NCBI GenBank assembly: GCA_964425255.1
Contig: CAYRMV010000004.1
Coordinates: 1-59,100, forward strand
Length of the DNA: 59,100 nucleotides
Origin: CAYRMV01 sp964425255
GTDB lineage: Bacteria; Bacteroidota; Bacteroidia; Flavobacteriales_D; Crocinitomicaceae
Direction of reading: 5' to 3'
The position numbers and the translations under genes were made by a program. The notes beneath the pieces are model-generated. The model worked only from the letters and a program-made list of their open reading frames with translations. It searched no databases and had not been told where the DNA came from. Shown one piece after another: positions 1 to 8,017 of this stretch. The first letter of the stretch is position 1. The number at the start of each line of letters is the position of its first letter.

Positions 1-905
1 CGTTTGAAATTCTTCCTCCATTGAAAGGGAAAAGTATTCAATCAATCTACGACGGAATTGATCCTTTGATGGAATTCAAACCGAAGTTTATCAATGTGAC
101 CTATCACCGGGAAGAGTTTGTTTACAAGGAAAGAGAACATGGACTTTTAGAAAAAATTGCCATTCGCAAGCGTCCAGGAACAGTCGGGATCTGTGCGGCA
201 ATTATGAATAAATACCATGTGGATGCAGTTCCACATTTGATCTGTGGTGGTTTTAGCAAAGAAGAAACAGAAAATGCCTTAATCGATTTGCAGTTTTTGG
301 GAATCGACAATGTGCTGGCTTTGCGTGGTGATTCGATCAAAACAGAAAGTAACTTCAGACCACATCCTGAAGGTCACCGCTATGCTGTTGAATTGATTCA
401 ACAAGTAGTAGAAATGAACAATGGAAATTACTTGACAGAAGATTATCAATTAGAACCAACCGATTTTTGTATCGGAGCAGCGGGCTACCCAGAAAAGCAT
501 TTCGAAGCGATGAACTTGTCGACAGACTTGATTCATCTCAAAGCAAAAGTGGATGCTGGCGCGAGTTATATTGTAACACAGATGTTTTTTGATAATAAAA
601 AGTATTTCGATTTTGTTGATGCATGTCGTGCTGTTGGAATTAACGTTCCAATTATTCCAGGACTGAAACCGATTAAAACCCTGGAACATGCGTCATTTTT
701 ACCTAAATTTTTTCACATCGACTTTCCAGAAGAATTGTCGAAGGAAATCCAAAAATGCAAAACAAATGCAGAGATTGCCCAACTTGGCGTTGAATGGGGA
801 ATTCACCAATCACGCGAGTTAAAAGAAAAAGGCGTACCTTGCATTCATTATTATACTATGTCAACCTCTTCTTCAGTGAAGGCGATTGCATCCCAAATTT
901 TTTAA
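1..905 (+). CDS. metF: 5,10-methylenetetrahydrofolate reductase (5' end outside window)
   Basis: Reduces 5,10-methylene-THF to 5-methyl-THF, the methyl donor for methionine synthesis, in the cytoplasm. The reading frame is open from base 3 to the window edge and already encodes FEILPPLKGKS, which is the beginning of the conserved MetF barrel. The TTG at base 21 is therefore internal and the true start lies upstream. About 300 residues are visible, against roughly 315 in the family, so only the extreme N-terminus is missing. Visible family motifs include NVTYH near the start, LRGD (folate/flavin region) and TQMFFDN followed by VPIIPGLKPI. The next gene begins 2 nt after the stop, so the two are probably co-transcribed. 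The assignment is confident. Confidence 0.95.
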   Translation, partial: FEILPPLKGKSIQSIYDGIDPLMEFKPKFINVTYHREEFVYKEREHGLLEKIAIRKRPGTVGICAAIMNKYHVDAVPHLICGGFSKEETENALIDLQFLGIDNVLALRGDSIKTESNFRPHPEGHRYAVELIQQVVEMNNGNYLTEDYQLEPTDFCIGAAGYPEKHFEAMNLSTDLIHLKAKVDAGASYIVTQMFFDNKKYFDFVDACRAVGINVPIIPGLKPIKTLEHASFLPKFFHIDFPEELSKEIQKCKTNAEIAQLGVEWGIHQSRELKEKGVPCIHYYTMSTSSSVKAIASQIF

Positions 906-907
906 CT

Positions 908-1456
908 ATGCGTCAGATTTTAATTCTTCTTTCATGCTTTTTTCTAGGAAATACGTTTGCTCAAACAAGCGCAATTCCACTCAAAGATTTAAACTTGCGT
1001 AATGCACTTGTGGTTGGTCAACTCGACCGTTCGGAAGATCGCTACACGATGGAAATTAATTTTAGTGAGTTGTTGGCTGATAACGGAATCAAAACCTTGG
1101 CCTCTTTGAATGTGTTGAAACAAGGAACTGAGCCAGAAGTTTTGGCTTCTGATTCCATTCAAGCGGTACTGAAAAGCAAAGGAATTGATACCTATGTCTT
1201 GGTTTCTGTTCGTGGATATGACCGTAAATTCAAGCCCTCCACACAGCATCAAACCTTGGAAACGGAGTTAAATACAGGTCACGCTTTTCCCTTGTATCGC
1301 GATGAAATTGTATCGATTACCTTTGAGTTTCGTTTTTACCGCAACGGACAATTTGTTGCTTATGACATCGTTAAGGTAGGAAATGTTGGTTCGAGAGACG
1401 GCGTTTTGAAGAAATTCCGTAAAAAAATCGGCAAGCGCATACAAACTTGGAAGTAA
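908..1456 (+). CDS. Small secreted protein of unknown function
   Basis: A 182-residue protein that I do not recognise. I chose the ATG at 908, 2 nt after the metF stop. Starting there gives a clean signal peptide (MRQILILLSCFFLGNTFAQ, cleavage after the A-Q region), whereas the upstream in-frame starts run through metF. The mature part is mixed alpha/beta with no cysteines and no membrane segment. It ends in a basic tail (KKFRKKIGKRIQTWK) and carries no type IX sorting domain or lipobox. It is probably periplasmic. Its tight spacing behind metF suggests shared transcription, but no functional link is evident. Confidence 0.75.
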   Translation: MRQILILLSCFFLGNTFAQTSAIPLKDLNLRNALVVGQLDRSEDRYTMEINFSELLADNGIKTLASLNVLKQGTEPEVLASDSIQAVLKSKGIDTYVLVSVRGYDRKFKPSTQHQTLETELNTGHAFPLYRDEIVSITFEFRFYRNGQFVAYDIVKVGNVGSRDGVLKKFRKKIGKRIQTWK

Positions 1457-1466
1457 AATCAGCTTG

Positions 1467-1931
1467 TTAACGAACTTCCAGTAAGGAAACGAATTCTGCA
1501 ATAAAGGTGTTATATTGGTCGGAACTGCTGTGTTTTGGGTTTTCAATAAACAAATCATAACGCGGGTTTTTCATCCAAATCCACAGGTATTTTTTAGAGA
1601 TTCCTGCAAGATCGTAAGTTCCCATTTTGATTTTTTTCACATCTCTATACGTAAAAGTAATTCGCTGATCTAATTTGGAATAATACACTTCAAATTGATT
1701 TTCATTTAGTGTAATTTCAATTTTTTCCAATAAATGAAATCGAACGTAATAAATGAAAAATCCAATTGCAACGATTGCATTGATACCAATCAAAGTTAAA
1801 CCAAGATCGGATTCTGGACCAAAATAAAACAAACCAAAAAGACTACCGCCGATGAGCCAAAAACTACCCAATAAAAGGAGTAAAACGACTTTTTTCTGAT
1901 TGCCCGTTTGCTGGTATGTGTATGAATTCAT
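1467..1931 (-). CDS. Small membrane protein with PH-like cytoplasmic domain
   Basis: A 154-residue protein with two adjacent hydrophobic segments (about residues 15-35 and 41-63) followed by a soluble beta-rich domain (IEITLNENQFEVYYSKLDQRITFTYRDVKKIKM...). This arrangement resembles the many small bacterial proteins with two N-terminal helices and a PH-like/YcxB-like domain. No precise family is recognised and no function is proposed. It converges with the preceding secreted-protein gene, with 10 nt between the stops. Its upstream side holds the repeat pair at 1970-2106. Confidence 0.7.
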   Translation of the reverse strand: MNSYTYQQTGNQKKVVLLLLLGSFWLIGGSLFGLFYFGPESDLGLTLIGINAIVAIGFFIYYVRFHLLEKIEITLNENQFEVYYSKLDQRITFTYRDVKKIKMGTYDLAGISKKYLWIWMKNPRYDLFIENPKHSSSDQYNTFIAEFVSLLEVR

Positions 1932-1969
1932 GTCAGTAAGATAGGAATTTTTGCTTAACTTTTCAAATA

Positions 1970-2003
1970 TCCTCCCCCTTAATCCCTCTCCAGAGGGGGA
2001 GGT
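1970..2003 (+). repeat. REP-like palindromic repeat, copy 1
   Basis: The core is CCTCCCCCTT AATCCCTCTC CAGAGGGGGA. It is an imperfect palindrome with C5TT and AGAGGGGG ends. It matches the copy in leuS (4210-4241) at nearly every position, and the inverted copy at 2074-2106. G/C-run palindromes of this type are common between genes in Bacteroidota. Confidence 0.8.
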
Positions 2004-2073
2004 TATGGGTACATATTTCCACTTACAATATGTAAGTTAGAATCATAAATAAATTTGAAAATCATGATTCAAG

Positions 2074-2106
2074 CGCCCCCCTTTGGTGGCGGATAAAGGG
2101 GGAGGA
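2074..2106 (-). repeat. REP-like palindromic repeat, copy 2 (inverted)
   Basis: The reverse complement reads TCCTCCCCCTTTATCCGCCA followed by CCAAAGGGGGG. It is the same element as copy 1 in the opposite orientation, about 70 nt away. Together the two copies form a large inverted repeat, like a small MITE-like unit, between the leuS 3' end and the membrane-protein gene. Confidence 0.75.
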
Positions 2107-2136
2107 CAGAAACTATTTAGCTAGAAAAAACGATCC

Positions 2137-5100
2137 TTACACCACCACATTCACAATCTTCCCTGGAACAACAATCACTTTTTTCGGTGTATTTCCTTCC
2201 AAGTATTTGGCTGTGTTTTCGTGTGCCATGACGTTTTTCTCCACTTCTTCACGCGACATGTCTTTTGGGAATTCGAGGTTGAAACGCACTTTTCCGTTGA
2301 AAGAAATCGGGTACATTACATTCGCTTCGATCAAATGACTTTCGTTGAAAACAGGGAAGCCAGCTGTGGAAACTGTTCCTGCATCGTTGCCCAATTGTTC
2401 CCACAATTCTTCTGCGATAAACGGTGCAAACGGCGCTAACAATTTCACCAAATCCGTCAATACTTCACGCGAATGGCATTTTTGCTCCGTCAATTCGTTG
2501 ACACAAATCATCAGGGTAGAAATACACGTATTGAACGAGAAACGCTCCATGTCATCACCGATTTTCTTGATGGTTTTGTGAATCGTTTTCAAGGATTCTT
2601 TGCTCGGTGCCGCATCGCTGATTACTTTATTTCCATCTTGAACAAACAAACGATAGGTTTTACGAATAAAATTCGAAACGCCGTTGATTCCTTTCGTATC
2701 CCACGGTTTGGTTTGTTCCAATGGACCCAAGAACATTTCATACATCCGCAAGGTATCTGCTCCGAATTTTTCAATCAATTCATCGGGCGTTTGTACGTTG
2801 TATTTTGATTTCGACATTTTTTCGATTTCGAAATCGCACAAGAATGATCCGTCTTCTTCGTAGATGAATTTTGCTTCGTTTAAAAAACTAAATAGAGGAT
2901 CTTTTGATGCATTTACAACATCCAGTTTGTCATTATCAACGTATTTGATATCGATAGGATGTTTAATATTAGGAATCAAATCAAATTTGAAATCGTTTTC
3001 ATTAACGTTGAATTTTTCAATAAATTTTGTTTTGAAATTTTCTAACAGAGAATTTTTTGAGTTTAAAAGATATTCTGATTCAGAATCTATTAATGATTTT
3101 GAAATATAAACAAATTTACCTTTTAAATATTCAATCATTTCATTAGCAGAATCATACTTTTGTATTTCTTTCGCTTCAAAAGTGTAGTGAAATCTGCTAA
3201 CCAAACTACTTCTCCCCAAAATCATCCCTTGATTAATCATTTTCTGGAAGGGCTCATCGAAAGAAATGTGACCCAAATCGTACAAGAATTTGCACCAAAA
3301 ACGGGAGTACAACAAGTGACCCGTTGCGTGTTCCGAACCACCGATGTATAAATCGACGTTTTTCCAGTAATCAGCTTTTTCTTTGCTTACAAATTCACAG
3401 TCGTTGCTTGGATCCATGTAGCGCAAGTAGTACCATGAACTTCCAGCCCAACCTGGCATGGTCGTTTTTTCGTATTCAAATTCGTTGCGGTATTTCCAAT
3501 CGGTTGCACGCGCTAACGGTGGTTCGCCGTCTTCGGTGGGTAAAAACTTATCCACATCCGGCAATTCCAACGGTAAATCTTGCTCGTCCATCGTATACGG
3601 ATGTCCGTTTTTGTAGTAAATTGGAATCGGCTCACCCCAGTAGCGTTGTCTGCCAAATACAGCATCACGCAAGCGGTAATTTACTTTTCCAAGTCCAATA
3701 CCGGCTTTTTCGATTTCTTCGATTGCTTTCGAAATGGCGTCTTTTACATCCAACCCATCTAAGAACGAAGAATGGATCATTTTTCCGCTTTTTTCTCCGT
3801 ATGCATCTTTCTCAAAATCCCATTCTGGCGCTTCGATCACTTGCGGACGTGGCAAATCGAAATGTTTTGCAAAACGGAAATCGCGCTCGTCGTGCGCAGG
3901 AACAGCCATTACTGCACCTGTTCCGTAACCAGCCAATACGTAATCGCCAATCCAAACTGGAATTTTTTCGTTGGTAAACGGATGAATGACATACGCTCCG
4001 GTAAATTCTCCGGTAATATTTTTTACTTCTGCTTGGCGTTCACGCTCCGTGCGGTTTTTCGCATAGGTTACATAAGCAGCTACTTTTTCTTTTTGTGCTT
4101 CGGTGGTAATTTTGTCCACCAATTCGTGTTCAGGAGCAAGCGTCACGTAGCTCACACCAAAAATGGTATCAGGGCGTGTGGTGAAGACTTCTATGAAAGT
4201 GTCGATATTTCCTCCCCCTTGATCCCCCTCCAAAGGGGGAAACGTAGATTCCAATTGGAATCGAATCAACGCGCCTTTCGATTTTCCGATCCAATTGCGT
4301 TGCATGTCTTTGATGGATTCTGTCCAATCAAGTTTGTCTAAACCAGTTAACAAACGTTCTGCATAAGCTGTGATGCGCAAGCTCCATTGTTGCATTTTTT
4401 TGCGCTCCACTGGGTGACCACCACGCTCTGAAAGTCCGTTGATGACTTCGTCGTTTGCCAAAACCGTACCCAAAGCCGGACACCAGTTTACCCACGTATT
4501 ATCGAGGTAAGCCAAGCGGAAATGCATCAAAATTTGGCGTTTTTTGCTTTCTTCAAATGTGTTCCATTCCGCTGGAGAAAATGCATCGATTGGATATTCA
4601 ATTCCACCGGTCAGAGGATCAGTTGAATTTCCACCAAAACCTAGGGTTTCGAAAGTTTTAATCAAGGTTTGAATCGATTCTGCCTTATTTGAAACGGGGT
4701 TGTACCACGAATGAAATAATTGAATAAAAATCCACTGCGTCCATTTGTAATAATCGGCATTCGAAGTACGAATTTCACGTGACCAATCGAACGAAAATCC
4801 GATTTTATCTAACTGTTCGCGGTAGCGAGCAATGTTTACTTTGGTTGTTTTTTCAGGATGTTGCCCTGTTTGAATCGCATATTGTTCAGCGGGCAAACCA
4901 AATGAATCGTAGCCCATCGGATGCAACACATTGTACCCTTGCAAACGTTTGTAACGTGCAAAAATATCGGAAGCGATGTAGCCAAGCGGGTGACCAACGT
5001 GAAGTCCTGCACCACTTGGATACGGGAACATGTCTAAGACATAAAATTTTTCTTTCGAAGAATTGTCTTCTGCTTTAAACGTTTGGTTTTCCGCCCAAAA

Positions 5101-5142
5101 TTGGCGCCATTTTTTCTCGATTTCGGGAAAATTGTATTCCAT
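2137..5142 (-). CDS. leuS: Leucyl-tRNA synthetase with extra insertions
   Basis: Charges tRNA-Leu in the cytoplasm. It is a class I synthetase: the HIGH motif is HVGH at residues 48-51 and KMSKS is at 775-779. The editing (CP1) domain begins near residue 290 and contains TTRPDTIFG. At 1001 residues it is longer than the usual 870-950. Two stretches account for the excess. Residues about 301-311 (PPLEGDQGGG) are encoded by a palindromic genomic repeat. A Lys/Asn-rich stretch of about 120 residues lies between the QGMILGRSS region and KMSKS, where relatives have about 65-70. The frame is intact throughout, so the enzyme should be functional. The assigned start gives MEYNFPEIEKKW, typical of the family. 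A promoter-like TATCTTTG lies about 30 nt upstream. Confidence 0.97.
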   Translation of the reverse strand: MEYNFPEIEKKWRQFWAENQTFKAEDNSSKEKFYVLDMFPYPSGAGLHVGHPLGYIASDIFARYKRLQGYNVLHPMGYDSFGLPAEQYAIQTGQHPEKTTKVNIARYREQLDKIGFSFDWSREIRTSNADYYKWTQWIFIQLFHSWYNPVSNKAESIQTLIKTFETLGFGGNSTDPLTGGIEYPIDAFSPAEWNTFEESKKRQILMHFRLAYLDNTWVNWCPALGTVLANDEVINGLSERGGHPVERKKMQQWSLRITAYAERLLTGLDKLDWTESIKDMQRNWIGKSKGALIRFQLESTFPPLEGDQGGGNIDTFIEVFTTRPDTIFGVSYVTLAPEHELVDKITTEAQKEKVAAYVTYAKNRTERERQAEVKNITGEFTGAYVIHPFTNEKIPVWIGDYVLAGYGTGAVMAVPAHDERDFRFAKHFDLPRPQVIEAPEWDFEKDAYGEKSGKMIHSSFLDGLDVKDAISKAIEEIEKAGIGLGKVNYRLRDAVFGRQRYWGEPIPIYYKNGHPYTMDEQDLPLELPDVDKFLPTEDGEPPLARATDWKYRNEFEYEKTTMPGWAGSSWYYLRYMDPSNDCEFVSKEKADYWKNVDLYIGGSEHATGHLLYSRFWCKFLYDLGHISFDEPFQKMINQGMILGRSSLVSRFHYTFEAKEIQKYDSANEMIEYLKGKFVYISKSLIDSESEYLLNSKNSLLENFKTKFIEKFNVNENDFKFDLIPNIKHPIDIKYVDNDKLDVVNASKDPLFSFLNEAKFIYEEDGSFLCDFEIEKMSKSKYNVQTPDELIEKFGADTLRMYEMFLGPLEQTKPWDTKGINGVSNFIRKTYRLFVQDGNKVISDAAPSKESLKTIHKTIKKIGDDMERFSFNTCISTLMICVNELTEQKCHSREVLTDLVKLLAPFAPFIAEELWEQLGNDAGTVSTAGFPVFNESHLIEANVMYPISFNGKVRFNLEFPKDMSREEVEKNVMAHENTAKYLEGNTPKKVIVVPGKIVNVVV
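4210..4241 (+). repeat. REP-like palindromic repeat, copy 3, inside leuS
   Basis: The sequence TCCTCCCCCTTGATCCCCCT then CCAAAGGGGGAA is nearly identical to the intergenic copy at 1970-2003. It lies inside the leuS coding sequence and is translated in frame on the minus strand as PPLEGDQGGG. Confidence 0.85.
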
Positions 5143-5170
5143 GGTGTTTCCGATTCAAATTTGAAAGGTG

Positions 5171-5178
5171 CAAAGATA
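5171..5178 (-). promoter_or_regulatory. Putative leuS promoter -7 box
   Basis: TATCTTTG on the minus strand matches the Bacteroidota -7 consensus TAnnTTTG and would start transcription about 20 nt before the leuS ATG. No clear -33 TTTG is seen. Confidence 0.5.
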
Positions 5179-5260
5179 GAAATCTAAAGTGTGGAAATCT
5201 AACTTTTCACTCGATTTCATTTTCATCGAAACGGAGCCACTCGAAGGTTTTTATGTGAAA

Positions 5261-6139
5261 TTAATAACTCGAACTCGCGCCTCCCACGTTTTCGATCGGA
5301 TGCCACGTTGTTTTTACTTCTTGAAAATCTTGGATTAAGTAAGGATTTTGTGCATCACTTTCATTCCAATTGTGAGACCAAGCATGAATTCGTTTGACTG
5401 TTTCTGCTCCAAGGCTTTGAATCTGAGCAAGTCTGTTTTCTTCTGTTCGAGCCAAGCAAACCGCGTTGATGTCCATGTGGGAACCAAATTGATCTGCTAA
5501 TTCACTTGTCTTTCCTGTCAGAATGTTGACAACACCTCCCGGAACATCCGATGAATGTACTACTTCCGCAAAGGTAACCGCACACAAAGGTTTGGATTCC
5601 GAAGCGAGAACAACAACGGTATTTCCACCCGCAATAATCGGTGCAATGACAGAAACCAGTCCAAGTAAACTCGTGTTTTCTGGTGCGATCACACCAACGA
5701 CACCCATGGATTCTAAAGCAGAAAAATTGAAATGTGAACTAGCAACAGGATTCACCGAGCTAAACAAAGCTTGGTATTTGTCACACCAACCGGCATAATA
5801 CACCAAGCGATCGATGCTAAGGTTAACTTCTTCCAGTGCGCTTTTTTCATCCAATCCTTGAAGTTGAAGTTCCTCCACAAACTGAGTTCGACGTCCTTCC
5901 AACATTTCAGCAATGCGATACAAAATCTGACCACGGTTGAACCCAGGTCGCTCAGTCCATGATGCCCATGCTTTACGTGCAGCAACAACTGCGTTTTTTA
6001 CATCTTTTCGTGAGCACAAACACATATTAGCTAGCGGTTTACCATCCACATTTAAGGGAGTGTAATACCTTCCAGATTCGGTTCTAGGAAACTGACCACC
6101 GATGTAAATTTTGTATGTTTTTAGAACTTCCAATCTCAT
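5261..6139 (-). CDS. Shortened aldehyde dehydrogenase-like protein lacking the catalytic domain
   Basis: A 292-residue protein that matches only the N-terminal, NAD-binding half of the aldehyde dehydrogenase fold. Visible motifs are GGQFPRTESGRYY, VGVIAPENTSLLG (the usual APWNFP region) and GGNTVVVLASESKPL. The normal catalytic Glu/Cys half of a roughly 480-residue enzyme is absent. The protein instead ends with a short tail containing FQEVKTTWHPI. I chose the ATG at 6139. The longer frame to 6322 overlaps the upstream gene and adds an unrelated leader. Short ALDH-like proteins with this tail occur as partners of full-length ALDH genes near deoC in other bacteria (recollection, not checked), but no partner is adjacent here. 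It may be non-catalytic or regulatory. Confidence 0.8.
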   Translation of the reverse strand: MRLEVLKTYKIYIGGQFPRTESGRYYTPLNVDGKPLANMCLCSRKDVKNAVVAARKAWASWTERPGFNRGQILYRIAEMLEGRRTQFVEELQLQGLDEKSALEEVNLSIDRLVYYAGWCDKYQALFSSVNPVASSHFNFSALESMGVVGVIAPENTSLLGLVSVIAPIIAGGNTVVVLASESKPLCAVTFAEVVHSSDVPGGVVNILTGKTSELADQFGSHMDINAVCLARTEENRLAQIQSLGAETVKRIHAWSHNWNESDAQNPYLIQDFQEVKTTWHPIENVGGASSSY

Positions 6140-6261
6140 TTCGTTTTCTTTAAAAAGGGAAACACGTGTTTTATACGCAGATTCTTTTGCCAAAAATACA
6201 AAATCCTTTATGCCAAATGATGCATTTCTTGTTATTTCGACTTTCCTTAATCTAATTCGAT

Positions 6262-7986
6262 TTAAAAACGAACCGTTACTCCGCCCATCACTTGGAAACC
6301 TTGTACCGGATAATTGAACCAACGTTTGTAGCGTTGCGCCGCAAAATTATTGAATTGAATAAACGCTGAAATACGCTTATTATACCGGTATTCAACTTGT
6401 AAATTGGCATCAGCAATGAACCCTAATTTTTGTGCAAACTGATTGTTTTCCAATACGGTATTTTCTAGTTTTTCATACACTAAAGCGCGACGTCCACCTT
6501 CCAAGGTTAAATCCAATTGCGCGATGAATTTGTCATACAAATTGTATTTTCCACGTAAAATCACTTCTAACTGAGGAAGATTCCACGCATAAGAATTATT
6601 CAAAGCAGAATAGGAATGGAAACGTCCGATGGCATCGATTTTCAACTTTTCATTTTGTTGATAGAAAATCGAACCTTCTATCGTAGCCACATTTATTGTA
6701 TCGTACAAAGCACGGAATTGATTTCGTCCAGAATAAACAGTATCAGTGATAAACAACAATTTGTCTTTGTAATTTCCAAAGGAAGCGCTTGCATTAAATC
6801 CAATTCGCTTGGTCAAAGTTCCTTTGATTCCAACATACGCTTGAATCGAATTGTGTTCGTTGCGCACCTGCTGATTCGACAACAAAAACTCGTTGATCAA
6901 ACTCATATCACGGAAAGTGTTTTGCTTCAATCCTCCTTTGATTCCTGCATACGGAATAAAGATGTCATCAAACAAGGAATATTTTGCTTCGGCAATTGGA
7001 TACAAATAAAACTTAGTCTTGTCGCGAATATCCACGGTGATGTCTACCCCCACTTGTGCCTTCAACTTATTGTTCATGGCAAAGGTTGTGATGGTTGGCT
7101 TCAGATTAATGACCGTGTTGTTTGACCAAATTGCTGTATCGAGAGCTGTAAGACTTGTGTCTTTTTCACCGTATCGATAGCCGTTGTATCGAACATTGAA
7201 ATCCGCAGAGAAAAGTTCTTTGCCTAATTTATAGAAAAAAGTACTGGTGACAGCAAAATAATTTTCGCGCGCACGCCAATCTTGCAAAGAATCAATTTCC
7301 GCTTTTTTCTCTCCAAAATTGCGGTAATTGATTCCAATTCGGTAATTCAATGTGGCAGAATCTTTCGGGTGACCTGCATACATCGCATGGAAACCAATTT
7401 CATTGAAGCGGTTCAAGATGCTGTCTCTGTCGGCATTTTCGTTCGCAAAACCATACTGATGTAAACCGCGATTACTCCAGTTTACATCGCCTCGAAGCGT
7501 ATATTTTTTCTCGTTGATTCCTCCAAAAGCGGAAACTTTTGTTCGGTCAAATTGTGCGGGTGCATACCCTTTGATTCTTCCAAAAGAACTTAGATGTTGT
7601 AAATGACCACCATAAATATATTTGCGTGAACGGCCACTGTTGTAATACACCTCTGCCAAAGGCATAAACGTACTACCAATTCCAATTTTCGCATAACCGT
7701 TATAGAGTTCGCTCAGGTTATCTTTGATATTTACTTTCGCCGCTGCAATGGTGTCTACATTCAATCGTGTATCATACCGTAATGACAAAAGCGGATACTG
7801 CACTTCAGGAAGAGGAATTACAGTATCAATAATTTTTGGAATTGGTTTTAATCGCACAGAAGATTCGATTTTTCGATTTCCAGGTGTCCAGATTTCTACT
7901 TCATCGCTTCCTTTTTGAGCCAATGAAACGGTGGAAAGCACGAGTAAACTTCCCAATATGAACCAATTAATTTTGCAAATTTTCAT
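6262..7986 (-). CDS. Outer membrane beta-barrel protein (TonB-receptor-like barrel)
   Basis: A 574-residue exported protein. Starting at the ATG at 7986 gives a standard signal peptide (MKICKINWFILGSLLVLSTVSLAQ). The 8031 start would overlap the upstream TPR gene. After a proline-rich linker (residues about 40-70) the rest is alternating amphipathic strands with many Tyr/Asn/Arg residues. It ends in a strand finishing VTVRF, the usual terminal aromatic of outer membrane barrels. There is no plug or carboxypeptidase-like domain, so it is barrel-only. It follows the TPR gene by 31 nt on the same strand, which points to one operon and a shared envelope task. The substrate is unknown. Confidence 0.82.
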   Translation of the reverse strand: MKICKINWFILGSLLVLSTVSLAQKGSDEVEIWTPGNRKIESSVRLKPIPKIIDTVIPLPEVQYPLLSLRYDTRLNVDTIAAAKVNIKDNLSELYNGYAKIGIGSTFMPLAEVYYNSGRSRKYIYGGHLQHLSSFGRIKGYAPAQFDRTKVSAFGGINEKKYTLRGDVNWSNRGLHQYGFANENADRDSILNRFNEIGFHAMYAGHPKDSATLNYRIGINYRNFGEKKAEIDSLQDWRARENYFAVTSTFFYKLGKELFSADFNVRYNGYRYGEKDTSLTALDTAIWSNNTVINLKPTITTFAMNNKLKAQVGVDITVDIRDKTKFYLYPIAEAKYSLFDDIFIPYAGIKGGLKQNTFRDMSLINEFLLSNQQVRNEHNSIQAYVGIKGTLTKRIGFNASASFGNYKDKLLFITDTVYSGRNQFRALYDTINVATIEGSIFYQQNEKLKIDAIGRFHSYSALNNSYAWNLPQLEVILRGKYNLYDKFIAQLDLTLEGGRRALVYEKLENTVLENNQFAQKLGFIADANLQVEYRYNKRISAFIQFNNFAAQRYKRWFNYPVQGFQVMGGVTVRF

Positions 7987-8017
7987 CGTTAAAGTCTTAT
8001 ATCGTTTGTGGATTTTA

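Noticed and set aside
794..907. Longer start (794) for the small secreted protein
   Set aside because: It would overlap metF by 112 nt and place 38 residues before a good signal peptide that starts at 908.
3324..3977. 217-residue plus-strand frame opposite leuS
   Set aside because: It is a mirror of leuS codon usage, with Arg/Ser/Phe-rich, non-protein-like sequence and no promoter or start signal.
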